A stretch of 64,000 bases of DNA from contig NZ_PKUQ01000001.1 in NCBI RefSeq assembly GCF_002866925.1, forward strand, positions 372,001-436,000, written 5' to 3'. The notes beneath the pieces are model-generated. The model saw nothing but the letters and a program-made list of their open reading frames with translations, was not told the origin of the DNA and searched no databases. Within the stretch, counting starts at the first letter, position 1, and each line of letters opens with the position of its first letter. The position numbers were made by a program, and so were the translations under genes. Source of the DNA: Cohaesibacter celericrescens (GTDB lineage Bacteria > Pseudomonadota > Alphaproteobacteria > Rhizobiales > Cohaesibacteraceae). Positions 8,303-16,569 of this stretch are shown piece by piece.

Positions 8303-9012
8303 ACCATCAAAACTCCAGTCCTCCCGACATTGGCAACCGCAATCGACCTCATACCGAACTGATCGACAGGATCCCCATCCCCCCACGCAGGCGACCAAGG
8401 CCGAGTAAAATCCAAGCGTTATGGGCCCGGTTGTCATTGGCTATCAGCCCACTGCCAAACGCAGCTGATGCATTGCAAACACTAAAAGGGAAAAAAGTCG
8501 CACTGGTGGGAAATGCCCAATCCCTGACCCTGCAAAAATATGGCAGCCAGATTGATAGCCATGACATCGTCATTCGGTGCAATCGCGCTGTTTTAAAAGC
8601 GGCGGATAGCCATGGAACAAAAACAGACTGGTTTGCACTTAGCCAGCATGTCGATCTGGAGATGATTCAACAAAGAAACGCCTCACGAGCACTTTGGTTT
8701 TCACAAAATCGCAAATATTTGCCGTTCTGGATGGTCCAAAGACAGTTTTCCTCTCACCTGCTCACAGCAGAGGAATATCGCAGCATATGTGTTGGTTCCG
8801 GGCTAGCCCGACCATCGACCGGCTTCATGATGTTCCATCTCGCTATTGAATCAGACTGCGAAATGCTCACCCTCTATGGCTTTGATTTTTTCAAATCGAA
8901 CTCAACCAGCGGCGACCACACAGCAACCACAACACCGCATAATTTCAGCGCTGAAGAAGCGGTCATCACAGAACGAGCCAAACGGGATACAAGGGTCACT
9001 ATATGCATCTGA
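8293..9012 (+). CDS. Glycosyltransferase family 29 (sialyltransferase-like)
   Basis: This 239-aa protein shows the sialyl motifs of GT29: the L-motif-like VALVGNAQSL (69-78) with DSHDIVIRCNRAV, the THGTKTDWF-like block (about 112-118), the S-motif-like GLARPSTGFMMFHLAI, and the C-terminal HNFSAEE (VS-like His). GT29 enzymes transfer sialic acid from CMP-sialic acid; family members are common in animals and scattered in bacterial surface-glycan loci. The first ~65 residues are basic and proline-rich and have no clear membrane anchor. It overlaps the preceding gene by 10 bp and the following gene by 10 bp. No CMP-sialic-acid synthesis genes are in the window, so a Kdo or other CMP-sugar donor is possible. 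Confidence 0.82.
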   Translation: MAMNHQNSSPPDIGNRNRPHTELIDRIPIPPRRRPRPSKIQALWARLSLAISPLPNAADALQTLKGKKVALVGNAQSLTLQKYGSQIDSHDIVIRCNRAVLKAADSHGTKTDWFALSQHVDLEMIQQRNASRALWFSQNRKYLPFWMVQRQFSSHLLTAEEYRSICVGSGLARPSTGFMMFHLAIESDCEMLTLYGFDFFKSNSTSGDHTATTTPHNFSAEEAVITERAKRDTRVTICI

Positions 9013-9989
9013 AGGCTTGCCTATTCAACGACACAAGTGACGAGAATCACCATGGCTGTAATTTGGTCGTCAATAATTTGCTATCCGGATTGAGCCGGAA
9101 CAATATTTCAGTAACAAAGCGCTTTCCGACCCGCTGTAAATTCTGGAAGAACCGTGACTTATCACGAACTCTCAATGAATTTGATTTGATTATCATCAAT
9201 GGCGAAGGCACGCTTCACGATGAATCCAATTATGGTGAAAGGCTGCTCCAGATTGTCAATCTGACCAACCGGCCGACCTATCTAATCAATAGCTCTTATT
9301 ACAACAATCCCCCTGAATGGGCGGCATATCTTACGAAGTTCAGAGCGATTTTTACACGAGACAGCCAGAGCGCCAATGACATATCGCGTTTGATTGGTAA
9401 AGAGGTCCCATGGATGCCGGACCTGTCGCTCCTGAAACCCTTTTCGCCGCAGCCAACAGCCAATAGACAAGGAACAATATGCGGCGATTCCGTTATCGAT
9501 GACATTACGGAGCAGCTAATGGCATGGTCTCAAGCCGACAATACCGATTTTCTTCCCATCATGTCGTCGCCAATCCGCATCATTCCGGGAAGAACCGGTC
9601 TGAAAAGACGCATCAATGTCAGCACCAGCACCATATCCCGCCTGATCGCAAATAGACTTTCAGGGCAAGGGAATTATAAAAAACAACATGCCGATTATAT
9701 CGATGCCATATCCAAATCGAGCCAGCATATTACGGGCAGGTTTCATGGAGTGTGCATTTCCCTAATGACCAGAACACCCTTTTTGGGTATTGAGTCCAAC
9801 ATACCCAAAATTTCACGGATGCTTGATGATATCGGACTCGGACAAGAGCGCATTCTGACAGAAATCAGCAAAACAACCATATATGGTGATGTTGCTTTCA
9901 GCGTTGATGAATTGGCCATGATCAATGCTTACATAGAAAAAGCACGGAGCCAATTTGACCAATTTGTCACAATTGCACATCAAGGCTAA
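9003..9989 (+). CDS. Polysaccharide pyruvyl transferase family protein
   Basis: This 328-aa protein has the polysaccharide pyruvyl-transferase (CsaB/WcaK-like) pattern: an N-terminal NHHGCN (about 15-20; the usual N-x-GD position), DLIIINGEGTLHDE (61-74), a mid-protein WMPDLSLL-like block and the C-terminal ITGRFHGVCISLMTRTPFLGIES, which contains the RFHG motif. Family enzymes add ketal-linked pyruvate from phosphoenolpyruvate to sugars of surface polymers; some relatives only bind glycans. It is the last gene of the four-gene unit and overlaps the GT29 gene by 10 bp in a different frame. It predicts a short surface or secreted glycan capped with acidic groups. Confidence 0.8.
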   Translation: MHLKACLFNDTSDENHHGCNLVVNNLLSGLSRNNISVTKRFPTRCKFWKNRDLSRTLNEFDLIIINGEGTLHDESNYGERLLQIVNLTNRPTYLINSSYYNNPPEWAAYLTKFRAIFTRDSQSANDISRLIGKEVPWMPDLSLLKPFSPQPTANRQGTICGDSVIDDITEQLMAWSQADNTDFLPIMSSPIRIIPGRTGLKRRINVSTSTISRLIANRLSGQGNYKKQHADYIDAISKSSQHITGRFHGVCISLMTRTPFLGIESNIPKISRMLDDIGLGQERILTEISKTTIYGDVAFSVDELAMINAYIEKARSQFDQFVTIAHQG

Positions 9990-10313
9990 AGGTCCCGCCC
10001 ATGCCTAATCTTTAACAAAGGGCGCACCTTCTCGCTGTTATTACTTGTAAATTTCAAAACTTAACGCCCTTCTGGCTGTAATGATCAAAGGCTTTCTTTT
10101 GTTATCTCTTGGTGTGAACCTTGCGCAACAGAGTGCCACGCAGCAATCGGTTTAGCCCGGGCCTGCCACCGCATTGTGCCGCTCCTTTGAACGCATATTA
10201 TGCAACCAACTAGGTAAGCTTACACTCCCCCACTTGCGACTTAGCCAGATGGTCCACGACGAGCTGTAAGCTTGCCGTGGGTGTGGCTTGGTTTAGCGAC
10301 TGTCTTCCCCACA
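9990..10313. other. Intergenic stretch between convergent genes
   Basis: These 324 bases lie between the plus-strand glycan cluster and the minus-strand SIS gene. No open frame, RNA gene or T-tailed hairpin could be supported here. Confidence 0.5.
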
Positions 10314-10871
10314 TCACTCCATATTTGTATGCCGAGCGCGCATGGTTTCGGCATCTACTCCAATGCGTTTTTTGAGCATGAGGACCATCACTTCGAAAAG
10401 AATGAACATGGCGCCCTCATATAGAGATCCCATAGGCAGGACAGATGCATCTGTTTTGTCCAAGTCATCGGCCATGGTCTGCGCCGAAATAGGCAAGACG
10501 AGACTCGCAAGTCGGGCGGAAGCCGTCTCTGGTTGCGCTGTTAAGAACAAAATATCAGCACCGGCTTCATGAGCTACAGTCATTAACGCCGATACGATTG
10601 AAAGTTCTCCTGGACCTGCGGATGCAATAAACAAGTCCCCTTCCCCTAACGGCGGCGCAGAAATGTCTCCTTGCATTGAAACGGAGCACCCGAGATGGTG
10701 CAATCGCATCGCAAATCCGCGGATTTGGAGTGCCTCTCTACCGCAGCCGTAAAGCACAATATTATTGGCAGATGCTATTGCCTTACACGCAGCATCGACC
10801 GCACCTGGATCAATATTCAAAATCGAATGACTCAATTCTGAGATTGCTTTCTCCGCGAAATACCTCACCAT
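10314..10871 (-). CDS. SIS-domain sugar-phosphate isomerase, HxlB-like
   Basis: This 185-aa single SIS-domain protein resembles 6-phospho-3-hexuloisomerase (HxlB/PHI), which converts 3-hexulose-6-phosphate to fructose-6-phosphate in the RuMP formaldehyde pathway. Signatures are NNIVLYGCGREALQIRGFAMRLHHLG (shown in part; about 36-61), the phosphate-binding SAGPGELSIV (about 84-93), a C-terminal glutamate in MGSLYEGAMFILFEV and the typical tail TMRARHTNME. No HxlA partner is nearby, so it may instead handle another ketose phosphate. It stands alone, followed by a 324-base gap, with a LysR gene 82 bp upstream on the same strand. Confidence 0.8.
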   Translation of the reverse strand: MVRYFAEKAISELSHSILNIDPGAVDAACKAIASANNIVLYGCGREALQIRGFAMRLHHLGCSVSMQGDISAPPLGEGDLFIASAGPGELSIVSALMTVAHEAGADILFLTAQPETASARLASLVLPISAQTMADDLDKTDASVLPMGSLYEGAMFILFEVMVLMLKKRIGVDAETMRARHTNME

Positions 10872-10953
10872 GTTTCTCCCTATTCATGTGGCAGATAGAG
10901 CTACGCTACACATTTTCCAAGCACCTCGATATAAGGACGCATGCTTGCCTAGA

Positions 10954-11847
10954 TCAAAGCATCAGTTCTGTGCGGTTCTCGAGGAAATGATCGATGAGGC
11001 GGCGAGTTAGCGACTTTTGCGGGCCGATGTCGGGCCAAACTGCGTAAATGCCAAGTACAGGCAGGTTCCAATCTGGTAGCACGTGTATCAAACGCCCCTC
11101 GGCAACGTCCTTTTCAATCTCTCCGAGCGGGAGGTGCCAAATGCCGAGTCCGGCCAGCACGGCGGCCTTGGCTGCATTTACTGTATTGACCTCGACACGC
11201 ATGTTTGTGGGTTCAAAACTAAAGGATTTCCCTGCACGCTCCAGCGTCATCATTGATGGAATTTGCGTGACTGCGATGAAATCATGCTCGACCAGGTCTT
11301 GCGGACTCCCAATCGGCGCACACCCGGCAAGGTAATCGGGCGAGGCCACTAAAAGCCGTTTAAAATCTGCGATACGTCGACTTTTCAGACTGCTGCTGCG
11401 CATAGTCCCCAAACGGATAGCCAGATCAAACCCATCCTTCACCAGATCAGCCGGAGCGTCGCTGCAATGAAGCGATATTGCAACCATCGGGTGCCTCTTG
11501 GCAAAGTCCCACAGCGTATAATGCAGGCGGCTTTGTTCATCAAAGGCAGGCATCGCGACGTGCAGCGCACCCACAGGTTCCTCATTGCCCGCATTGATCG
11601 CATCAAGCGCCTCTTCGCCAGCGGCCATCATGCGCCGGGCGGGGTCAAGAGCAAGATGCCCTTCTGGTGTTAACGACATTGATCGCGTTGATCGAAAAAA
11701 CAAAGTCACACCCTGGCTTTTTTCCAGCCGTGAGAGATGATGACTGATGACAGAGGTTGAGAGCTTCAACCGACGTCCAGCCGCACTCAGACTGCCTGTA
11801 TCGGCAATCGCAACAAACACGGCGAGGCTACGGTAATCATCGATCAT
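10954..11847 (-). CDS. LysR family transcriptional regulator
   Basis: The protein is 297 aa if it starts at the ATG at 11847 (MIDDYRSLAVFVAIAD), which places the HTH at the very N-terminus as usual; the longer frame to 11985 would run into the divergent gene at 11942. The winged HTH (about residues 4-62) reads SLSAAGRRLKLSTSVISHHLSRLE, followed by the LysR substrate-binding domain (about 90-290). It diverges from the DUF2218-GST-reductase genes. Between them lies a 7-bp inverted repeat (11858-11886), the standard setting for a LysR regulator activating the adjacent operon in response to a small aromatic or electrophilic inducer. Confidence 0.9.
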   Translation of the reverse strand: MIDDYRSLAVFVAIADTGSLSAAGRRLKLSTSVISHHLSRLEKSQGVTLFFRSTRSMSLTPEGHLALDPARRMMAAGEEALDAINAGNEEPVGALHVAMPAFDEQSRLHYTLWDFAKRHPMVAISLHCSDAPADLVKDGFDLAIRLGTMRSSSLKSRRIADFKRLLVASPDYLAGCAPIGSPQDLVEHDFIAVTQIPSMMTLERAGKSFSFEPTNMRVEVNTVNAAKAAVLAGLGIWHLPLGEIEKDVAEGRLIHVLPDWNLPVLGIYAVWPDIGPQKSLTRRLIDHFLENRTELML

Positions 11848-11857
11848 CTTTCTAATT

Positions 11858-11886
11858 CCTGTAAAAATGATTTCTCGAATTACAGG
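11858..11886. promoter_or_regulatory. Candidate LysR operator
   Basis: Perfect inverted arms CCTGTAA (11858-11864) and TTACAGG (11880-11886) are separated by 15 bases in the 94-bp divergent interval between the LysR gene and the DUF2218 gene. LysR sites are typically interrupted dyads of this type just upstream of the regulated and autoregulated start codons. Confidence 0.55.
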
Positions 11887-11941
11887 GTAATCAAAAAGGC
11901 AACTTCTGTCTATTTCTAGGTTCAACAGAAAGGCGACAGCA

Positions 11942-12250
11942 ATGTTCAAAAGCACCGCAAATGTCACGACCACGCGCGCAAGCATCTACTTGCAACAACT
12001 TTGCAAACACTTCGGACACAAAGTTGAAGTTCAGTTTGACCCGCAATCTGGGAAAATCAAATTCCCTTTCGGGACTTGCGCCCTTTCAGCCGACGATACA
12101 GCCTTGGATATGACAGTGTTAGCTGACACCCAGCCTGATCTGACCAAAACCACTCGTGTAATTGCCAGCCATCTAGAGCGCTTCGCGTTTCGCGAAAACC
12201 CGACAATTGTTTGGCACCCCTACCCAACATCTTCGATAGATACTGCCTAA
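11942..12250 (+). CDS. DUF2218 domain-containing protein
   Basis: This 102-aa protein matches the small DUF2218 family: ARASIYLQQLCKHFGHK-type N-terminus (about 13-27), an alternating strand segment VEVQFDPQSGKIKFPFG (about 28-44) and the C-terminal VIASHLERFAFRENPTIVWH (about 74-93). These proteins are often encoded near siderophore-interacting or oxidoreductase genes in proteobacteria; their biochemical role is not established. Here it leads the operon with a GST family and an SDR-like reductase gene and is divergent from the LysR regulator. Confidence 0.82.
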   Translation: MFKSTANVTTTRASIYLQQLCKHFGHKVEVQFDPQSGKIKFPFGTCALSADDTALDMTVLADTQPDLTKTTRVIASHLERFAFRENPTIVWHPYPTSSIDTA

Positions 12251-12318
12251 ACTCAAAACCCTGATCACGACACTTTCATCTCCAAACGCACTAACATGAT
12301 CTGAACAGGAAGAGACTC

Positions 12319-13155
12319 ATGCCAATCCTTGCAACCAACAACCCTGACATCACGTCGCTCAAAGGTATTCACTTATATCACGCAGGCATGTCTAACTGCT
12401 CCATGCGTGTTCGCCTAGCACTTGAGGAAAAGGGGCTTGAGTGGGTCTCTCATGAGATCAATCTAGGCCAACAAGAAAATATTCAGGACTGGTATCTGGC
12501 GATCAATCCCAAAGGGTTGGTTCCCTCAATCATACATGATGGTGTTCCGGTGACAGAATCGGATGACATCCTTGCGTATTTGGAAGAAAAATTCCCTGAA
12601 CCCGCGCTTGTCCCCACCGATCAGACCCTCGCTGCGGAAGCAAATAAATGGTTCGATCTGGCCGTATCTATGCACATAAAGGCGATCAAAACCTGGGTCT
12701 ACAGCAGCACTGTCGGCGCCACCAAAAGGCGATCAGACATGGCCCATTATGCTGAGGTCCAGCCCGACAAAGAGCTTGTCACATTCCATCAAAAATCGCT
12801 CGACGGATTTAGCAAGGAAGAGGTCGAGGCGGCGCGTGAGATGATTGTCGATGCCTTTAGAAAGATGGAGTCCCGCCTTGAGGACCACAAGTATCTCGTC
12901 GGAGACGCACAAAGCATTGCTGATATCGCGTGGCTTCCACAATATGTTGTGCTGGATACGCTCGGTTTCGATTTTGCCCCCTATCCAGCGATCATTGCAT
13001 GGGCCAAGCGCCAAGAAAGACGTCCCGCTTATAAAGCAGCGATCTCGAACTGGATGCCGAAAATTCCCGGATGGGCACTACGTGCAGGCATCAAAATTAT
13101 GCGGACCTTTCGCAAGTGGACAACGGCTCGGCCTCACACTCATCCCCAGAACTAA
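12319..13155 (+). CDS. Glutathione S-transferase family protein
   Basis: This 278-aa protein has an N-terminal thioredoxin-like GST domain (about 15-95), with MSNCSMRVRLALEEKGLEW (about 24-42; Ser/Cys in the thiol-activating position), NPKGLVPSIIHDG (about 69-81; cis-Pro) and VTESDDILAYLEEKFPEPAL (about 84-103; the glutathione gamma-glutamyl contact ESDDI). The C-terminal helical domain includes the N-capping motif VGDAQSIADIAWLP (about 195-208). It is longer than a typical 200-230 aa GST by a basic C-terminal extension. Position between DUF2218 and a quinone-reductase-like gene suggests electrophile or quinone detoxification. A strong AGGAAGAGA precedes the ATG. Confidence 0.87.
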   Translation: MPILATNNPDITSLKGIHLYHAGMSNCSMRVRLALEEKGLEWVSHEINLGQQENIQDWYLAINPKGLVPSIIHDGVPVTESDDILAYLEEKFPEPALVPTDQTLAAEANKWFDLAVSMHIKAIKTWVYSSTVGATKRRSDMAHYAEVQPDKELVTFHQKSLDGFSKEEVEAAREMIVDAFRKMESRLEDHKYLVGDAQSIADIAWLPQYVVLDTLGFDFAPYPAIIAWAKRQERRPAYKAAISNWMPKIPGWALRAGIKIMRTFRKWTTARPHTHPQN

Positions 13156-13182
13156 ATCGAAAATTGATAACAGGAGATTTCC

Positions 13183-14028
13183 ATGACAATCGCAGTGACT
13201 GCCGTATCCGGCCTATTGGGCGGCGAAATCGTCCGCAAATTGATTGCAATGCCTGAGAGTGAAGCTGTTGTTGGCCTCGCTAGAACCCCCGCTAATGCTC
13301 AAGACCTCGGTATCGAGGTGCGTCTTGGTGACTATGGCCAACCCGAACAGCTACGTGCGTCGCTAACGGATGTCGATACCCTTTTGCTCGTGTCTGGAAT
13401 GGATGCGCCCGAGGCCCGCATCCAGCAGCACAGAAACGTGATCGAGGCCGCGAAATCGGCAGGTGTCCAAAAGATCGTCTATACGAGCATTCAAGGGGTT
13501 GAGGAAGGCACAGCCTTTTCCCCAGTCGTGCAAAGCAACCGCCAGACCGAGGCCGACGTGCGTGCAAGTGGTCTCGACTTTGCAATCGGGCGCAACGGAA
13601 TTTATATCGAGCCAGACGTAGACTATATCGATAGCTACAAGGCGAAAGGCGAGATCGCCAACAGTGCCGGCGATGGCAAATGCGGCTACACAACCCGCTC
13701 CGAATTGGCCCATGCCTATGCACGCCTTTTGACCAGCAACGACAGCAACGGCCGGACCGTTAATCTTTACGGCACACCAATCACCCAAATCCAACTTGCC
13801 GGCTACCTCAACAGCGCCTTCAAAACGACCCTTAGCTACCGCGAGATGACCTCTGACGAATTCATTGCCGACCGCACGTCAGAACTCGGTGCGTTCATAG
13901 GTCCGATCATCGGTGGTATCTATGAAGGCATTCGTTTAGGGATTTATAACAAGCCAAGCAATTTTGAGGCGGTGGTCGGCAGACCACATCAGAGCTGGGA
14001 AGCTTATTTCCGTTCGATATCGGTGTAG
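13183..14028 (+). CDS. NmrA/QorB-like NAD(P)H:quinone oxidoreductase
   Basis: This 281-aa atypical short-chain dehydrogenase has the NAD(P)-binding start MTIAVTAVSGLLGGEIVRKL (Gly-rich T-x-x-x-G-x-x-G-G variant), VVGLARTPAN (NADP-binding Arg), VDTLLLVSGMDAPEARIQQHRNVIEAA (shown in part) and QKIVYTSIQG. This layout is that of QorB (YtfG) and NmrA-like proteins, in which the catalytic Tyr-xxx-Lys is absent. It probably reduces quinones or senses NADPH. It is the third gene of the LysR-adjacent operon, with an AGGAGA ribosome site and 27 bp after the GST. Confidence 0.85.
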   Translation: MTIAVTAVSGLLGGEIVRKLIAMPESEAVVGLARTPANAQDLGIEVRLGDYGQPEQLRASLTDVDTLLLVSGMDAPEARIQQHRNVIEAAKSAGVQKIVYTSIQGVEEGTAFSPVVQSNRQTEADVRASGLDFAIGRNGIYIEPDVDYIDSYKAKGEIANSAGDGKCGYTTRSELAHAYARLLTSNDSNGRTVNLYGTPITQIQLAGYLNSAFKTTLSYREMTSDEFIADRTSELGAFIGPIIGGIYEGIRLGIYNKPSNFEAVVGRPHQSWEAYFRSISV

Positions 14029-14433
14029 CGCGACAATCTGACTGCCACGAAAAGACATCCTGCAACTTAGAACAGCCAGATGTTTTGGGGCCATGATCAT
14101 GATCATGATCACGTTCAAGATCTCAGCTTAACCACCGCTTCGTCTTTTGGGCGAGCAGGCCGCGTTGGATGCTGTGCCGCACTTGGGCATTTAGGCCCCT
14201 TGGTGCGCTTGGGACTTACCAGATCACAACAAATATGCAGCATTGCAGCTTTCTGTAACCAGCAGCTCATGCAAGATGCAGCATTTTGATACAAGGGACT
14301 GTGGGTGAATAAACAAATCAACATTGTCTGCGATGCAAGTCGCTGATCTGAAGGCATCCCAACATATCACTGCAAATGAACGGAGCGTGCCACTGTCCCG
14401 TTCCGTTTTCAGCTTTGGTTTAACGCCTCATTT
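14029..14433. other. Intergenic stretch with an (ATGATC)x3 repeat
   Basis: These 405 bases lie between convergent genes. The only structure seen is three tandem ATGATC units at 14093-14110, themselves partly palindromic (TGATCA). No open frame with a ribosome site or recognisable domain and no RNA gene could be supported. Confidence 0.45.
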
Positions 14434-14979
14434 TTAATCGTCTTTACTCCGAGTATGCCAAAGCTGATAGGGGGCCATTGCATCGGTACACGACTGCAAG
14501 GTCAGGCTCTTGATCTGATGCTGAGAGGTCCCCCCTCGGCCAAGTCGGGTTTCTTTGCCTGGAGTCAGACACATATCTGGTGTGGAAGCTGGTTTGATCA
14601 AGCCTTCATCGGTAAAGTCAAAGCTTTGCAATGCGCCACCATCACAGGCCTTCAATGCGACAGTTGCTCCTGCTTCCAGGCCAGTCATGGTTGCGCAGAC
14701 TTCAAAGCGGGGCAGATAGATGGTTCCCTTGGCGAGTTTTTCAGAATCAACGACTTGATCCTCGCCCAAACTGCCGCGGTAGCTGTAACAGGTGTGGGAC
14801 TGCAGTCCCTTGGACGGATCAACCCCATCACCACCGCCAGAAATGTCCAGACAATAGCCGTTGAGCATACCATCAAGGTCATCTTTTAATGTGACTTCAA
14901 CATCATCTGCGAGCACGGTTGATGCGGCAATGCCTGTGGCAAGGATAAAGGCCGTCAAACGGGAGAATTTGTTTTTCAT
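14434..14979 (-). CDS. Secreted ricin-type beta-trefoil lectin-like protein
   Basis: This 181-aa protein begins with a Sec signal peptide (MKNKFSRLTAFILATGIAAS, cleavage near VLA-D). The mature part resembles a ricin B-type beta-trefoil: repeated C-L/A-D/T blocks NGYCLDISGGG (about 40-50), RFEVCATMTGLEAGATVALKAC (shown in part; about 91-111), a Q-x-F position in LQSFDFTDEGLIKPASTP (about 116-133), then MCLTPG and LTLQSCTDAMAPYQLWH. The trefoil QxW motif survives in the last repeat. It probably binds a carbohydrate outside the cytoplasm. It lies downstream of, and co-oriented with, the Lcl-domain gene, with a strong hairpin between them. Confidence 0.72.
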   Translation of the reverse strand: MKNKFSRLTAFILATGIAASTVLADDVEVTLKDDLDGMLNGYCLDISGGGDGVDPSKGLQSHTCYSYRGSLGEDQVVDSEKLAKGTIYLPRFEVCATMTGLEAGATVALKACDGGALQSFDFTDEGLIKPASTPDMCLTPGKETRLGRGGTSQHQIKSLTLQSCTDAMAPYQLWHTRSKDD

Positions 14980-15011
14980 TTGAGTCTCCGGTGTTCAAAG
15001 TCAGTTCCGAT

Positions 15012-15055
15012 ATCGGCAAAACAGCCCTCACAATAGGGAAGGCTGTTTTGCCGAT
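15012..15055 (-). terminator. Intercistronic 15-bp perfect hairpin
   Basis: ATCGGCAAAACAGCC (15012-15026), a 14-base loop, and its exact complement GGCTGTTTTGCCGAT (15041-15055) form a perfect stem 8 bases after the Lcl gene stop and 33 bases before the lectin-like gene start. There is no T-run on the minus strand after the stem, so it may act as an mRNA-stabilising or attenuating element within an operon rather than a full terminator. Confidence 0.55.
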
Positions 15056-15062
15056 TTGCATG

Positions 15063-16262
15063 TCACTGGACATAACGTACGCAGCGAACCAGATTAGCTG
15101 CTGGCGCATAGTCACAAGCATTCTCTGAACAGAGTGCGCCATCGTCGCTGAGACCAGAATCCTTGCTCGTTTTGAAGGTTGAGCGTTGGGCACCTGCACC
15201 ATGCCAATCGGTATATTCTGCCACGTCGGGCGCGCGAGACAGAGCCTTACCGAAAGCAATGTAGACAGCGTGGTTTTTGAAGTCACCAAAGTTGGTGGAA
15301 GTCCAGAATGCTGAGCTATCATCGGACTGGGGAAAAAACTCGGTGTTGATGGCCGGAAATTCCGTCTTGTCGTAATCCACGATGGAATGAAGCTCCTTGG
15401 TATTTGGCAAACGCCAATCGGTATGACCAGCAAGATCCAGGCCTTCGCAATAGGCAAGAGCACTTGACCATTCGCGTGCAGCCCCATCATCAGCCTGCTG
15501 CCACATGCGCGCGGTTGCCTTGTCTGTCACCGTACCATCGCCATTGTTGACATAGTCGTTGACGCCATAGACATTCGGAGTACCAGCAACGCAGCGCACA
15601 TATTTGCCATCGCCTCCAGGGCCTTTATTCTCGAGCTCGGATCCATCGATAAAGCTGACACCGGTCGGGTATCCCTTGATGTGGCCGTCGGCAAAATTCA
15701 TGCCGAATGCGCCTTCGATCTCATCATTGATGATGGGACCTTTAACATAGCGGGTACTAGACCAATATTGGCCGGTATAGGGCGGATTTGGATATTCAAA
15801 ATCGAAGGCTTCTGTATCAAGATAGGGCCGCGGTTTGCCACCTTCATCAGGCTTAAGCAGTTCTCCGCGGGAATCCACCAGAGAGTAAAGCTCCTTAAGG
15901 GTAGGAAGGCGCCAATCAGAACGTCCACCCAAATCGAGCGAGGCACAATAGGCATCTGCCTCATAGAATGGATATTTTGAATAATCCGGCGTCTTCTGCC
16001 ACAGTAATTTGGTATTGAGATCCGTGACCGTTTTGTCCCCATTGTCTTGGTAGGAAGAGGCGAGATATGGGTATTGTGCATTCTGACCGTACAGCGCCTC
16101 ACCTTCAGCGGGACAGTCGATAACATTGACCGAAAGGTCATAGCATTTGTCCTGCATGGTATCGACGATGGGGTAAGTCAGCTCAGCGGCCGAAGCAAAA
16201 CGGGATGCACTAACGCTAAGCAAAAGGGACAAAGCAAGGTGTGCGATTGGGGTTGGTCTCAT
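15063..16262 (-). CDS. Secreted protein with two Lcl (DUF1566) domains
   Basis: This 399-aa protein starts at ATG 16262, which has AGGAAAG just upstream; an ATG eight codons earlier lacks one. An N-terminal signal peptide (PIAHLALSLLLSVSASRFAS, cleavage near ASA-A) precedes two tandem DUF1566/Lcl C-terminal-type domains. Each contains the pattern DNGDKTVTD / NNGDGTVTD, then L-x-W/M-W-Q, A-x-x-Y-C-x-x-L-D-L-G/A, and GRSDWRLPTLKELYSLVD or GHTDWRLPNTKELHSIVD. This fold is related to FGE-sulfatase/C-type-lectin folds and occurs in adhesins such as Legionella collagen-like protein. The final LVRCVRYVQ closes the second domain. It likely binds extracellular ligands, alongside the lectin-like protein encoded downstream. 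Confidence 0.85.
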   Translation of the reverse strand: MRPTPIAHLALSLLLSVSASRFASAAELTYPIVDTMQDKCYDLSVNVIDCPAEGEALYGQNAQYPYLASSYQDNGDKTVTDLNTKLLWQKTPDYSKYPFYEADAYCASLDLGGRSDWRLPTLKELYSLVDSRGELLKPDEGGKPRPYLDTEAFDFEYPNPPYTGQYWSSTRYVKGPIINDEIEGAFGMNFADGHIKGYPTGVSFIDGSELENKGPGGDGKYVRCVAGTPNVYGVNDYVNNGDGTVTDKATARMWQQADDGAAREWSSALAYCEGLDLAGHTDWRLPNTKELHSIVDYDKTEFPAINTEFFPQSDDSSAFWTSTNFGDFKNHAVYIAFGKALSRAPDVAEYTDWHGAGAQRSTFKTSKDSGLSDDGALCSENACDYAPAANLVRCVRYVQ

Positions 16263-16569
16263 ATTTCTTTCCTCGTTTCGTGCCATATCACGCTTTCATA
16301 CAAAATCATTCGGGCAATTGTCGGCAGTGCGATGGCGGTAGAATTGGTGGATCACGTGCGCTCAAACGCCACATGATATCTAGGAAAGATTGGCAGAAAT
16401 CTTGGTAAAATCGCTCACCCCGCTAATCTCGTACCTTTTTCAGGTTCGAATAAAGCGGCACATAAAGAGTATTAACACCCCGCAGTCCAATTGCATGGAA
16501 AAACGGAAGCATCACCATCTGGGCCAGATATATCCTGTCACTCGGCGCTTCGCACTCTTTGCTTTAGCG

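Noticed and set aside
14093..14110. Three tandem ATGATC units as a possible regulatory or CRISPR-like array
   Set aside because: Only three 6-bp units without spacers; too short to assign. No CRISPR array was seen anywhere in the window.
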